36,947 bases of DNA from Eubacterium sp. (GCA_017634475.1 JAGBNH010000110.1:1-36947); one strand, 5' to 3'. Shown: positions 7,175-15,077, counted from the stretch's first letter. The notes: generated from the letters alone by a model not told the origin. Made by a program: numbers and translations.

Positions 7175-8149
7175 TCAGATAAAGATCAGCCAGGCCATCA
7201 GGCAGAAAACCACCTGCAGCGCACCGAAGACCAGGGGGATGGAGAAGATGGGCATCTTCCACCGTTTCCGCATGTGATCATGGAAGGGGGTAAGGATCTT
7301 GCTGAAGGGGTTCCAGTGAAATATCCGGAGCAGCGCCAGCTTGATCAGACCGATACCGCCGTCGAAGATGAATACCAGGGACATCAGCAGGATGATGAGC
7401 GGATGGCCGCTGTGCATGGCCAGAAGGGCCAGCATGAAGCCGATAGTCCGGGAACCTGCGTCTCCCATGAGGACCTTGCTGGGGTGCCAGTTAAAGCAGA
7501 GATACGCCACAAGTACGCCGCAGAACAGGATCCCCATTCTTGCATAGGTGGGCATCACATTTTGGAAGATCCCGAAATAACCGATCATGGAAACCACGGA
7601 TACGCTTCCGCAGAGTCCGTCCACGCCGTCGGAGCAGTTGGTCACGTTCACCGACCCCCAGATCATTGCCACGCCCAGGATGCCGTACAGCACCGGCGGG
7701 AAATGGAAGGGCGTACCGAAGATGATAACGTCCGATGAGTTATAGCAGAGGAAGACCACCACCGCCGCGATGGCGATCACCAGATCCAGCAGTCCCTTCA
7801 GAAGCTCCCCCCAGGGCGTGGTGGATGCATCATCCAGATAGCCGGTGACCATCATCAGCGCCATGAGCAGGATGTTGAACACCATTTCCATGGAGAAGGG
7901 AAGAAACAGGATGGACATCAGCAGGAAGACCGTGACGAAGACGATCCCCGTTCCGGTGGTTTTACCGTTGGACTTCTCATTGATGACCACCGTTTTTCCA
8001 TCGGGAGTCTCCACCCGCTTTCCTCCGTCCTTCGGAAGAAATCTAAAGGGCCTCATCAGGAGGAAAAAGGTCATCAGGAATCCTCCCAGCGTTCCTATCC
8101 AGAGTCCTGCGTCCTGCGAGAATGTGTCTCTGATCCAATTGTACAGCAT
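7175..8149 (-). CDS. MraY-family phosphoglycosyl transferase (PNPT superfamily)
   Basis: A 324-residue membrane protein with about nine to ten helices. It belongs to the polyprenyl-phosphate sugar-1-phosphate transferases, which load a nucleotide-activated sugar phosphate onto undecaprenyl phosphate. Motifs seen are GYLDD (D106, D107), NVTNCSDGVDGL (168-179), GDAGS (229-233) and a loop GKTTGTG (62-68) in the place of the MraY GTPTMGG loop. The C-terminal HHH motif of classical MraY is replaced by FHDH (289-292) followed by MRKRWK. The family is clear; whether it is the cell's MraY for lipid I or a paralogue with another substrate is open. GGAGG lies 7 bases before the ATG. It is the last gene of an operon with a membrane phosphoesterase and hslO. 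Confidence 0.85.
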   Translation of the reverse strand: MLYNWIRDTFSQDAGLWIGTLGGFLMTFFLLMRPFRFLPKDGGKRVETPDGKTVVINEKSNGKTTGTGIVFVTVFLLMSILFLPFSMEMVFNILLMALMMVTGYLDDASTTPWGELLKGLLDLVIAIAAVVVFLCYNSSDVIIFGTPFHFPPVLYGILGVAMIWGSVNVTNCSDGVDGLCGSVSVVSMIGYFGIFQNVMPTYARMGILFCGVLVAYLCFNWHPSKVLMGDAGSRTIGFMLALLAMHSGHPLIILLMSLVFIFDGGIGLIKLALLRIFHWNPFSKILTPFHDHMRKRWKMPIFSIPLVFGALQVVFCLMAWLIFI

Positions 8150-8172
8150 GCTGTAACCTCCAGTTCCTTTGC

Positions 8173-9342
8173 TTATTTCTGAACCACTTCGATGATACAG
8201 TATTCCGAGCTGGTTCCTGTTTTAAATTTGATCCTCCAGTCGGAGATCCCGGAGGTAACGATGAAATCCGTCTTATCCCGGGTTTCCATGCCGTAGGTTC
8301 GATCATTGGCTCCGATCAGAGCACCTACCATATTGATCTCCAGCATCTGTCCGCCGTGGGTATGGCCGGAAAGCACCAGATCCGCTCCGGCAGCTGCCTC
8401 GGCATCATAATCCGTAGGCTGATGATCCAGGACGATGGCATATTTCGACGGATCCAGCAGCGGCATGATCTTGTCGATGGATATCCGGTCCCTCACGCTT
8501 TTATCCTGTCGTCCCACGATGTAGAATTTACCGTCCACCAACTGAACCTCATCCTGCATCACCTGAACGCCTGCGGCATCCAGTGCGTTCTTAAGCTCTT
8601 CCGCGGTGAAATTCCGGTAATTGAAATATCCCTTATCATGATTTCCGTAGACGAAGTACACGCCGTATTTACACTGAAAACCTGCCAGGGCCAGACAGCA
8701 CCGGTACATGTCTTCCTTTGAGGTATCATCATCCACAAAATCTCCGGAGATCACCAGAACATCCGGGTTCTCGGCCTCAATGGTTTTGAGATGCCTGGCA
8801 AAGCCCTCTCCGTCAAATGTGGTTCCCACATGGGAATCCGCGATCAGGGCGATGCGAAGCTTCTCCATCCCCAGATTCTTCTCCGTGGTGAGCTGATATT
8901 CCTTTTTCCATACATGATGATCCAGGACCCAGCCTACGGAGAAATAACTGAGCTCAAAGCAGAGCACCAGTATCCCGACGATGTAGGGCTGAAACCCTTT
9001 CTTCCCGGCCGCTTCATCCTTCCCGGACGCCTTTTTCGTTTCTTCCGTTTGATCCGTTTCAGCTGCTTCCTTCTTTCCCCGGAGCTTACGGATCAGTGCT
9101 GCGATCAGCTCCGCCAGCGCCCAGTACACGGACATATGTACCAGAACGATGCCGGTATTGACATAGTCCAGTGCAAAGCAGATACCGAAGATCAGAAGCG
9201 GGATCATGGCCAGAACATTTAACAGCCACTTCTTCTCCCCCGCTAATTTCTTTACGATACCGAATTTCTTAAACCTGGTCCACAGATAGATCACACCAAG
9301 GATCGCCAGGACCAGCATTCCACCAAAGATAAAACCCCACAC
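8173..9342 (-). CDS. Membrane-anchored metallophosphoesterase (YkuE/YaeI type)
   Basis: A 389-residue protein. Residues 1-140 hold about four hydrophobic segments interrupted by a charged Lys/Glu-rich loop (about 84-115). Residues 161-389 are a calcineurin-like phosphoesterase with the complete dinuclear metal site: D169-x-H171, GDFVDD (200-205), GNHD (233-236), H in LDHQPTD, and GHTHGGQ. The catalytic domain probably follows the last membrane helix on the outer face, as in related YkuE/YaeI proteins; the substrate is unknown. A link to lipid intermediates of the following MraY-family enzyme is a guess from gene order. The start codon is GTG, with GGAG about 9 bases upstream, 17 bases after hslO. 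Confidence 0.87.
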   Translation of the reverse strand: MWGFIFGGMLVLAILGVIYLWTRFKKFGIVKKLAGEKKWLLNVLAMIPLLIFGICFALDYVNTGIVLVHMSVYWALAELIAALIRKLRGKKEAAETDQTEETKKASGKDEAAGKKGFQPYIVGILVLCFELSYFSVGWVLDHHVWKKEYQLTTEKNLGMEKLRIALIADSHVGTTFDGEGFARHLKTIEAENPDVLVISGDFVDDDTSKEDMYRCCLALAGFQCKYGVYFVYGNHDKGYFNYRNFTAEELKNALDAAGVQVMQDEVQLVDGKFYIVGRQDKSVRDRISIDKIMPLLDPSKYAIVLDHQPTDYDAEAAAGADLVLSGHTHGGQMLEINMVGALIGANDRTYGMETRDKTDFIVTSGISDWRIKFKTGTSSEYCIIEVVQK

Positions 9343-9359
9343 AGGCTCTGTCTCCTCTC

Positions 9360-10241
9360 TTACAGTTGTCTGATCATTTCCCTGATCTGTTCGACAGTAA
9401 ATGTGTAGTCCTTATTGCAGAAGTCACAGTGGAGATTCACCGGCTCTCCTACCCGTACCATATCCTCCAGTTCAGCCCGGCCCACGGAGATCAGCGCCTT
9501 CTCCACCCGGGCCCTGCTGCAGTCGCAATGATAGGCTGCGGGCTGACGGTTTTCGATGGTGGCATCCCGGCCCAGAAGGGCATAGACCAGATCATCCAGT
9601 GTGTATCCGTCCTTAAAGTATTCGGTGACGGAATGCACTCCCGCCAGCACCTCTTCCAGCCAGCGGATGGTCTGCTCCCGGGCAAAGGGCATGAGCTGGA
9701 TGATAAATCCTCCGGCATGCTCCACATAGCTCTCCCGGTTCAGCAGAACTCCCAGTCCCACGGATGTGGGGATCTGTTCACTGGAGGCAAAGTAATAGGT
9801 CAGATCCTCCCCGATCTCTCCGGAGACCAGCTGTGTCTGACCCATATAGGGCTCCTTCAGTCCCAGGTCCTTGATGACCCGGAGGGCGCCCCTGCCCACT
9901 GCTCCGCCTACATTTAAATGTCCCGCCGCATTGGCAAAGGGAACCACCTCGGGATTCGGCACCTGTACCAGTCCCTTTACCTCGGACCGGGCATTTGCGG
10001 TGACCGTGATCCCCCCAATGGGGCCGTCTCCCTTGATCTGCAGCGTAAGCACATCGGTTTCATTTTTACACATGGCGCCCATCATGGCACCTGCGGTAAG
10101 CGTCCTTCCCAAAGCCGCCGTTGCAATGGGATTCGTTCCGTGGATCTGTCTTGCCTCCTCCACCAGACCTCTGGTGTAAGCGGCAAAATACCGCACTTCA
10201 TTTCCGGCGGTCATCCCCCGGATCACTTCATCCTGTAACAT
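9360..10241 (-). CDS. hslO: Redox-regulated chaperone Hsp33
   Basis: A 293-residue Hsp33, a cytosolic holdase chaperone activated by oxidation. The four zinc-binding cysteines are present as CDC (C239, C241) and CDFC (C272, C275) near the C terminus, and the N-terminal substrate domain carries typical segments (ALGRTL, GDGPIGGITV, GAVGRGALRVIKDLG). An in-frame ATG exists 117 bases further upstream at 10358, but that extension is translated from the intergenic repeat element (MRVPQDDR twice) and has no family counterpart. I chose the ATG at 10241 because the protein then begins with LQDEVIRGMT, as expected for Hsp33, with AGGAAA upstream. It is the first gene of the unit with the phosphoesterase and the MraY-family gene. 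Confidence 0.95.
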   Translation of the reverse strand: MLQDEVIRGMTAGNEVRYFAAYTRGLVEEARQIHGTNPIATAALGRTLTAGAMMGAMCKNETDVLTLQIKGDGPIGGITVTANARSEVKGLVQVPNPEVVPFANAAGHLNVGGAVGRGALRVIKDLGLKEPYMGQTQLVSGEIGEDLTYYFASSEQIPTSVGLGVLLNRESYVEHAGGFIIQLMPFAREQTIRWLEEVLAGVHSVTEYFKDGYTLDDLVYALLGRDATIENRQPAAYHCDCSRARVEKALISVGRAELEDMVRVGEPVNLHCDFCNKDYTFTVEQIREMIRQL

Positions 10242-10273
10242 CGATCTTTCGTTTCCTTTTTCTAAAGAGTGTA

Positions 10274-10448
10274 AGATTCTTCGGCCTAACGGCCTCAGAA
10301 TGACACGCATTCTGTCATCTTGAGGAACACGCATTCTGTCATCCTGAGGAACACGCATGGCAAGCGCAGCGCAGCCTGCGGTGACGAAGGATCCCCTCGG
10401 TCCTGACTGACCATGAGATTCTTCGGCCTAACGGCCTCAGAATGACAC
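10274..10448. repeat. Palindromic intergenic repeat element with internal tandem copies
   Basis: Two exact 33-bp copies in direct orientation (10274-10306 and 10416-10448) bracket the element. Each copy is itself an imperfect palindrome: ATTCT and GGCC arms are mirrored around TAAC, with a TC/TC mismatch. Next to the left copy a 24-bp unit beginning ACACGCATTCTGTCATC is repeated in tandem (10303-10326 and 10327-10350, one difference), and a partial third copy starts at 10351. The rest (TGCGGTGACGAAGGATCC, about 10375-10393) is of a type I remember from dispersed repeats of gut Firmicutes; I could not check this. It sits between hslO and the methyltransferase gene. No ORF in it looks real. Confidence 0.8.
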
Positions 10449-10473
10449 GGACAGATTTTTCACATTGATACGC

Positions 10474-11370
10474 CTACCCATGTGGGTGGGGTTCCTTTGG
10501 CGGCGGCAGCTTCGGAAGCTTCTTTCCGAATTCTCTGGCCGTCATCACGATCCGCTCGCTGGATTCCCTGGCCGGCCGTTTGGTATAGCCGTCATAGAAC
10601 TTGATATCCGCAAGCCCGGCATTTACCGCCGCTTCCCACATTTCCTGCATGGTATAGCCCCGCTGCAGGTGGGCCTCATCGGTGCGGACATACTTCCCGT
10701 CCCGCTGCTCATAGAAGATGGTAAGATAGGAGGCGTGACACCCCTCCTCTGTTTCCTCATTTTCCCAGATCAGCACCACATCCTCATCGATCTCCGTGAT
10801 GGTCCGGTTGCTCAGGACTTCCCGGAAATACCCGGGGGTATGGAAGTCTACGATGAGAAGGCCTTCCGGATCCAGGTAATTGTTCACCAGGGAAAATACC
10901 TTGACCAGATCCTCCTGCACCAGGAGGTAATTGATGCTGTCGCATACGCAGATCACGGAACGGACTGTTCCGAACAGCTCGAATTTCCGCATATCCTGCT
11001 GCAGATAAAGGATCTCGGAGGGATTGGAAATGGTGCCTCCCGAGGCTTCCTTCTCCAGCTCCATAAGGAACTTCCGGGGTCTGCGGCCCTGGCCTTTTTT
11101 CTCCCGTTCCTTCCTGATGGCCTCTGCCTTGAATTCCTCTTCCCAGGCCTTCTCCAGCATCTCACCGCTGATATCCAGTCCGATCATATCATAACCCAGT
11201 GCCGCAAGACGCCGGGTGACACTTCCCGTTCCGCAGCCCAGCTCCAACGCCAGTCCGTCCTTGATCCCGGTGCTCACCAGAAGCTCCGAGATCCGTTTTA
11301 CCCATATGTCATAGGGCACATTTGCCATCAGTCGATCGTAGGTTGATGCGAAATCGCGATAGCTTGTCAT
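10474..11370 (-). CDS. Class I SAM-dependent methyltransferase
   Basis: A 298-residue methyltransferase of the Rossmann type. The SAM-binding glycine motif is LELGCGTGS (about residues 37-45), followed by the acidic strand end MIGLDISGEML and later by the motif VRSVICVCDSINYL. The opening YRDFASTYDRLM is shared with a broad group of uncharacterised firmicute methyltransferases, so the substrate (small molecule, RNA or protein) is unknown. A TTG five codons upstream would add MGRWT, but the sequence GGGGAGG lies 7 bases before the ATG at 11370, so I start there. It follows queH by 55 bases and may be co-transcribed with it. Confidence 0.85.
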   Translation of the reverse strand: MTSYRDFASTYDRLMANVPYDIWVKRISELLVSTGIKDGLALELGCGTGSVTRRLAALGYDMIGLDISGEMLEKAWEEEFKAEAIRKEREKKGQGRRPRKFLMELEKEASGGTISNPSEILYLQQDMRKFELFGTVRSVICVCDSINYLLVQEDLVKVFSLVNNYLDPEGLLIVDFHTPGYFREVLSNRTITEIDEDVVLIWENEETEEGCHASYLTIFYEQRDGKYVRTDEAHLQRGYTMQEMWEAAVNAGLADIKFYDGYTKRPARESSERIVMTAREFGKKLPKLPPPKEPHPHG

Positions 11371-11425
11371 TGTCCACCTCCCCAATACGTATATCCCAAT
11401 ACATGTCTTCTCCGTGGTTTCCTGT

Positions 11426-12103
11426 CTAACTTTCCCCTAAATCCTGTTTAACCCCTCGCTTCCGGTCCCGTTCCTCCCTGGAGAATCTGCAGCCGCAGTA
11501 ATCCTGCCGGTACAGACCGTACTCTTCCGATAACTGGATGGACCTTTTGTATCCGTTCTTTTTCTTGAAGTCCGAAAAAAGAAAATATGGCACCCGGTCT
11601 GCCTCAGCTCCCGCTCTTTCCTTAAGCTCCGCTTCCATCTCCATACCGATCCGGTTCAGCCAGTCCGCATTCTTGTAGGGACTGATGGAAAGAGTGGTGG
11701 AAAAGCAGTCAAATCCGTGCTCCAGGGCATATTCCGCGGTCCTTCTCAGCCGCAGACTGTAGCAGTCGTAGCATCTGCTCCCCCGCTCCGGTTCCAGCTC
11801 CCGCCCCTCAGCCATTCTGAGGAAGGGCTCCGGGTCATAGGGTTCCTCCACCAGCTTTACCTTCGCGGCAAAGGGCGCCTCCCGGGTGAACCGGATCAGC
11901 TCCGCAAACCGCTTCTTCTCTTCCTCCTCCGTATCAATGTTGGGGTTATAGAAGAAAACGGTGATGTCGAAGGTTTCGCCAAGTACCTCCAGACAGTGGG
12001 AGCTGCAGGGACAGCAGCAGGCATGGAGCAGCAGCCGGTCCCCCCGACCGGTCTTCATCTGCTCTTCAAACCGCTGATAATAATTCTTCTGATGATCGTT
12101 CAT
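11426..12103 (-). CDS. queH: Epoxyqueuosine reductase QueH (DUF208)
   Basis: A 225-residue QueH protein, the cobalamin-independent enzyme for the last step of queuosine synthesis on tRNA, reducing epoxyqueuosine to queuosine. Family marks are LLLHACCCPCSS (Cys-rich iron-sulfur/metal motif, about residues 24-35), FYNPNI, RCYDCYSLRL, FSTTLSISPYK, PYFLFSDFKKKNGY and the C-terminal DYCGC. Length matches the family. The ATG is preceded by GAGGGATAGAAACAGCGT. queF for an earlier step lies separately at 18500-18994. No queC, queD, queE or tgt gene is in this window. Confidence 0.93.
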   Translation of the reverse strand: MNDHQKNYYQRFEEQMKTGRGDRLLLHACCCPCSSHCLEVLGETFDITVFFYNPNIDTEEEEKKRFAELIRFTREAPFAAKVKLVEEPYDPEPFLRMAEGRELEPERGSRCYDCYSLRLRRTAEYALEHGFDCFSTTLSISPYKNADWLNRIGMEMEAELKERAGAEADRVPYFLFSDFKKKNGYKRSIQLSEEYGLYRQDYCGCRFSREERDRKRGVKQDLGES

Positions 12104-12139
12104 ACGCTGTTTCTATCCCTCGTGAATTCTCACAATGGT

Positions 12140-12168
12140 ATTATAACACACATCTCTCTCTTTTTCAG
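12140..12168 (-). promoter_or_regulatory. Candidate promoter of queH
   Basis: On the minus strand a perfect -10 TATAAT (12145-12140) lies 36 bases before the queH start. The -35 at the right distance (17 bases) is a weak CTGAAA (12168-12163). Confidence 0.45.
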
Positions 12169-12219
12169 CACTCTATTCATTTTCCTTATCCCGGAATCAT
12201 TGTAAAAATCCGACAATTT

Positions 12220-12264
12220 TGTAAACTATTTACAGTTGACTTTGGCAATAATTTACAATATACT
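12220..12264 (+). promoter_or_regulatory. Promoter with upstream inverted repeat for the 77-residue protein gene
   Basis: TTGACT (12236-12241), a 17-base spacer and TATACT (12259-12264) form a strong promoter. Immediately before the -35 is a perfect inverted repeat TGTAAA-CTA-TTTACA (12220-12234), a possible regulator site. The leader is about 62 bases and contains a small hairpin (GGCAA 12276-12280 with TTGCC 12287-12291). Confidence 0.7.
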
Positions 12265-12332
12265 TATTCCAGATGGGCAAGATCAGTTGCCTCACGGTTA
12301 TGCTTCGAGATAGACGAGGGGGGTGTGTTACC

Positions 12333-12566
12333 ATGACAGTTGAGCAGGCAGTTAAGAAATACAAAATGGAACCGCTGAACGTATATACTGCTAAGGTTAA
12401 GGCACAGGAACTGAATGTGCAGGAAGTATTATACATGAATGTCCAAAAGAATAAATACGCCTACATCGTTCGGGATGGTGCCCGTGGTACCATGCTTTAC
12501 AAGGATGAAAAGAGTATGTACACGAAGATGTATAAAGGTCTGAAGATCATTCCTCTTGATCCCTGA
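12333..12566 (+). CDS. Small orphan protein, 77 residues
   Basis: I do not recognise this protein. It begins MTVEQAVKKYKMEPLNVYTAKVKAQ and ends GLKIIPLDP; it is soluble, Lys/Tyr-rich, with predicted helix followed by strands, and has no cysteine. A longer in-frame start at 12273 exists, but it would read through the leader. GGGGGG 9 to 12 bases before the ATG at 12333 supports the shorter form. The gene is monocistronic: its own promoter with 17-base spacing is upstream, and a perfect-stem terminator starts 16 bases after the stop. It is one of only three plus-strand genes here and lies between divergent queH and a convergent membrane protein gene. Confidence 0.75.
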   Translation: MTVEQAVKKYKMEPLNVYTAKVKAQELNVQEVLYMNVQKNKYAYIVRDGARGTMLYKDEKSMYTKMYKGLKIIPLDP

Positions 12567-12581
12567 TCCCCCGGATGATAT

Positions 12582-12613
12582 AAAAAATGTGCCGCAGCCG
12601 CGGCACATTTTTT
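12582..12613. terminator. Bidirectional terminator between convergent genes
   Basis: A perfect 14-bp stem (12582-12595 with 12600-12613) with a 4-base loop has A-runs on one side and T-runs on the other, so it works in both directions. It ends the 77-residue protein gene on the plus strand and the ispF-membrane protein unit on the minus strand. Confidence 0.93.
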
Positions 12614-12658
12614 TTGCGATATACTGCCGGCAGGCGAAGAGGCCTGCAGGTACCGAAT

Positions 12659-13162
12659 CTACTTTCTGAACTTCATTTTCAGCGCATCCTTCATGATGTT
12701 CAGGCTCTTCTCATCCAGATCCAGAATATATGCCGTTTCCTTACCGTTCTTGTTCTCGAAGATCACGTAGTAATTATCTGCATCCGGCTTCTTCTCCGTA
12801 TAATCCAGGATCTTCAGCTGTTTCTTCACCTCCAGATCATTTCTTGCCCTGTCGTTCTTCATGGAGGCCATGGAGGTGATATCTCCCTCCTTGATGGAGC
12901 AAAGCTCCTTCCGGCTCTTCTTGGAAATGATCTTCGCGATATCCACATCTCCGTCCATGATCAGATATTCAAATTCGATATGAAACCGTGCGGTAGACTG
13001 CACGATGACAAAGATGCCTGCGGCTACCAGGAACAAGCCGAAGGTGGAAAGCAGGATGGTCATGGCTACGCCGCCCACGATCAGGACAGCTCCGATGCCC
13101 ATCATGAGAAATGCATCGTTTCCTACTCTTCCGTTCACCAGTCGTTCACTATATTTATCCAT
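12659..13162 (-). CDS. Small two-helix membrane protein, function unknown
   Basis: A 167-residue protein I cannot assign to a known function. Residues about 16-57 form two closely spaced membrane helices; the rest (about 60-167) is cytoplasmic and rich in Lys, Asp and Glu, with alternating strands (FHIEFEYLIMDGDVDIAKI, YYVIFENKNGKETAYIL) and a C-terminal helix. This layout resembles small membrane proteins with a PH-like domain of the DUF6106 type in Lachnospiraceae, but that is only a memory-based impression. It lies 17 bases after ispF on the same strand and ends before the bidirectional terminator at 12582-12613. Confidence 0.75.
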   Translation of the reverse strand: MDKYSERLVNGRVGNDAFLMMGIGAVLIVGGVAMTILLSTFGLFLVAAGIFVIVQSTARFHIEFEYLIMDGDVDIAKIISKKSRKELCSIKEGDITSMASMKNDRARNDLEVKKQLKILDYTEKKPDADNYYVIFENKNGKETAYILDLDEKSLNIMKDALKMKFRK

Positions 13163-13179
13163 ATTTCTTCACCTGCTCT

Positions 13180-13755
13180 TTATTTTCTTCTTCTGGGACA
13201 GCCTGCGCATCCCGTACCGCCGGAGAAGGATTCCTCCGGGGTTCCCACTTCACCGGTCATCACGTCCCGGTACATGTAATTGTCCACGGTTTCCAGAAGT
13301 GCGATGGACTGGCATGTGATCCCCAGCTTCTCTCCGGTAAACCCAAGTCCCTCTTCAGTGGTGGCCTTGATGTTCACCCGCTCCGTGGTGACGCACATGG
13401 CATCCGCAAGGATCTCCCGCATCTTCTCGATGTGGGGCGCCATCTTCGGTGCCTGAGCGATAATGGTGGCATCCACATTTCCAATGACATAGCCTTCCCG
13501 GGAGATCATGGACACGACCTCTTTCAGCAGGGCGATGCTGTCCGCACCGGAATACCTGGGATCGGTATCCGGAAACCATTTTCCGATATCTCCCATAGCT
13601 GCCGCCCCCAACAAGGAATCCATAATGGCATGGGTAAGGCAGTCCGCATCCGAATGACCCAGAAGCCCCTTCTCATAGGGAATCTTCACTCCTCCCAGGA
13701 TCAGATCTCTGTCTTCCATCAGACGATGTACATCATATCCCATTCCGATCCGCAT
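13180..13755 (-). CDS. ispF: 2-C-methyl-D-erythritol 2,4-cyclodiphosphate synthase with C-terminal tail
   Basis: IspF of the MEP isoprenoid pathway, converting CDP-ME 2-phosphate to ME-cyclodiphosphate with release of CMP, as a homotrimer. The metal ligands D8, H10 and H42 are present, as are HSDAD (34-38), [12 protein letters not shown] and the C-terminal [14 protein letters not shown] (133-146). The core ends near residue 155; a further 36 residues follow, ending with [14 protein letters not shown] (C183, C186). Such a tail is not part of the usual enzyme of about 157 residues. The start at 13755 is set by AAGGAG 8 bases upstream; the longer in-frame start at 13809 overlaps the promoter. 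No ispD is nearby. Confidence 0.95.
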   Translation of the reverse strand: MRIGMGYDVHRLMEDRDLILGGVKIPYEKGLLGHSDADCLTHAIMDSLLGAAAMGDIGKWFPDTDPRYSGADSIALLKEVVSMISREGYVIGNVDATIIAQAPKMAPHIEKMREILADAMCVTTERVNIKATTEEGLGFTGEKLGITCQSIALLETVDNYMYRDVMTGEVGTPEESFSGGTGCAGCPRRRK

Positions 13756-13792
13756 GACCGTAACTCCTTTCCGACATGGCATATCAAGGAAG

Positions 13793-13821
13793 AGTATACT
13801 AAAAAACATAAAAAATCACAA
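13793..13821 (-). promoter_or_regulatory. Promoter of ispF
   Basis: Minus-strand TTGTGA (13821-13816), 17-base spacer, TATACT (13798-13793), about 38 bases before the ispF start. It lies back to back with the plus-strand promoter of the TPM gene, with the two -35 boxes only 7 bases apart, so regulators could affect both. Confidence 0.65.
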
Positions 13822-13828
13822 CATTTAC

Positions 13829-13857
13829 TTTACTCTGCCCCGAAAAACATTTACAAT
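13829..13857 (+). promoter_or_regulatory. Promoter of the TPM-domain gene
   Basis: TTTACT (13829-13834), 17-base spacer, TACAAT (13852-13857), about 50 bases before the ATG at 13907. It is divergent from the ispF promoter. Confidence 0.6.
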
Positions 13858-13906
13858 ATTTTTCGTAGAATTCACCCATATGCGGAATGCATAGAAGGAG
13901 GAAAAC

Positions 13907-15064
13907 ATGGCCAGATCATTAGGCGGAGGAGGAGGCGGCGGCAGCCGTTCCTTTGGCGGACACAGCTCCGGAGGAAGCCGTTCTTTCGGCGGAAGTCATC
14001 TTGGAGGAAGTTCCACCAGGCGTCTCAGCTCCAGCTCCCACAGAAGTTCATCTTACCGTAGTTCCAGTTGGAACAGTCGCTCGAGAAGCAGCTTTCATAT
14101 AGGCGGAGGCATGCCGCCCCCACCACCCGGCCGCGGCTATCGCGGAGGATATCGTTATAATCGCGGTCCTGTTTACGGAGGAGGCGCCGGCTGCAGTTCC
14201 GGCTGCGGCACCGTATTTCTTATAGTCATCCTCATTGCACTGATCGGGGCCTTCGGTGGCTTTTTCTTCAGATACAACAACCAGACCACGGATAATTACG
14301 GTTCCTACAATTCCAGCGGGAACAGCAATGTTGGCTACGGATGTGAACGATACAACGGCGAAGTAGATACCAGCCACGGCTACTGGTCCGATGAAAGTAC
14401 CGGTTCCGAGAAATGGATCGACAGCACCAACAGCCGTTACCTGGAGGATGGCTTCTCCACATTTTACAATAAGACCGGCGTCTATCCGTTCCTGTATGTC
14501 GTAGACCGGCAGGGAGACAAGGGAGAATTCGCTACCTACGAGGAGAAGGTTTATGATGACCTTTTCGGTAAGTGTCCGGGCAATCTCCTGTTCGTTTTTG
14601 TCAGCGATGAAGAAAGCTACTATATCGCTGCCGGTGTGGGGACCGGATCGGTCATTAACGATAAGACCGTTCCCTACGTGATCCAGTCCAGGATCACCTC
14701 CAACTGGAAGAACAGCGACGGCGATCTTGCCAAGATCTTCGGTAACGCCCTGTCCTCATCTGCCACACAGCTGATGAAGGAAGTGGAGACCACAAAGCTT
14801 GCCAGCAAGAACTTCAAGACCATCATGATCGTTCTGATCTCAGGCATCACCGTGGTTGTGGTCCTTCTGATCATCGTTCGTGTATGGAAGAAGAAGAAAC
14901 AGATCCAGAAGGAAGAGGACGAACGTCTGGAGAAGATCCTTGCCCAGCCCCTGTCCACCTTTGGTGACCAGGCCATCAAGGATCTTGGAAAGAAGTATGA
15001 TTCCGCAGCTTCCAGTACAACTGATTCCGGCAGCGGATCCGGGACTCCTACCCAGACCCCGTAA
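13907..15064 (+). CDS. TPM-domain membrane protein with Gly/Ser/Arg-rich N terminus
   Basis: A 385-residue protein. Residues 1-100 are low complexity: runs of Gly, then Ser/Arg, MPPPPPGRGYRGGYRYNRG, and CSSGC (96-100). A membrane helix follows at 102-121. Residues about 171-300 resemble a TPM (Psb32/YgcG-like) domain with NSRYLEDGFSTFYNKTGVYPFLYVV, FVFVSDEESYYIAAG and an internal Asp/Glu-rich site. A second helix spans 305-327, followed by a Lys/Glu-rich cytoplasmic region and a Ser/Gly/Thr tail. Thus the TPM domain probably lies outside the cell between two helices, with both low-complexity ends inside. Function is unknown; TPM proteins have been linked to membrane repair and stress. AGAAGGAGG lies 6 bases before the ATG. 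The gene is monocistronic between its own promoter and terminator. Confidence 0.82.
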   Translation: MARSLGGGGGGGSRSFGGHSSGGSRSFGGSHLGGSSTRRLSSSSHRSSSYRSSSWNSRSRSSFHIGGGMPPPPPGRGYRGGYRYNRGPVYGGGAGCSSGCGTVFLIVILIALIGAFGGFFFRYNNQTTDNYGSYNSSGNSNVGYGCERYNGEVDTSHGYWSDESTGSEKWIDSTNSRYLEDGFSTFYNKTGVYPFLYVVDRQGDKGEFATYEEKVYDDLFGKCPGNLLFVFVSDEESYYIAAGVGTGSVINDKTVPYVIQSRITSNWKNSDGDLAKIFGNALSSSATQLMKEVETTKLASKNFKTIMIVLISGITVVVVLLIIVRVWKKKKQIQKEEDERLEKILAQPLSTFGDQAIKDLGKKYDSAASSTTDSGSGSGTPTQTP

Positions 15065-15077
15065 GCGGACAATGATA

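Noticed and set aside
10242..10358. 39-residue N-terminal extension of Hsp33
   Set aside because: It is translated from the intergenic repeat element and has no match in the family; the ATG at 10241 gives the normal protein.
10274..10448. CRISPR-like array
   Set aside because: Only two long copies with a single non-spacer interval and tandem 24-bp units; no regular repeat-spacer order and no cas gene.
12265..12332. Leader of the 77-residue gene as a known riboswitch
   Set aside because: Only short hairpins can be drawn; conserved core bases of c-di-GMP, preQ1, glycine or cobalamin aptamers are not visible.
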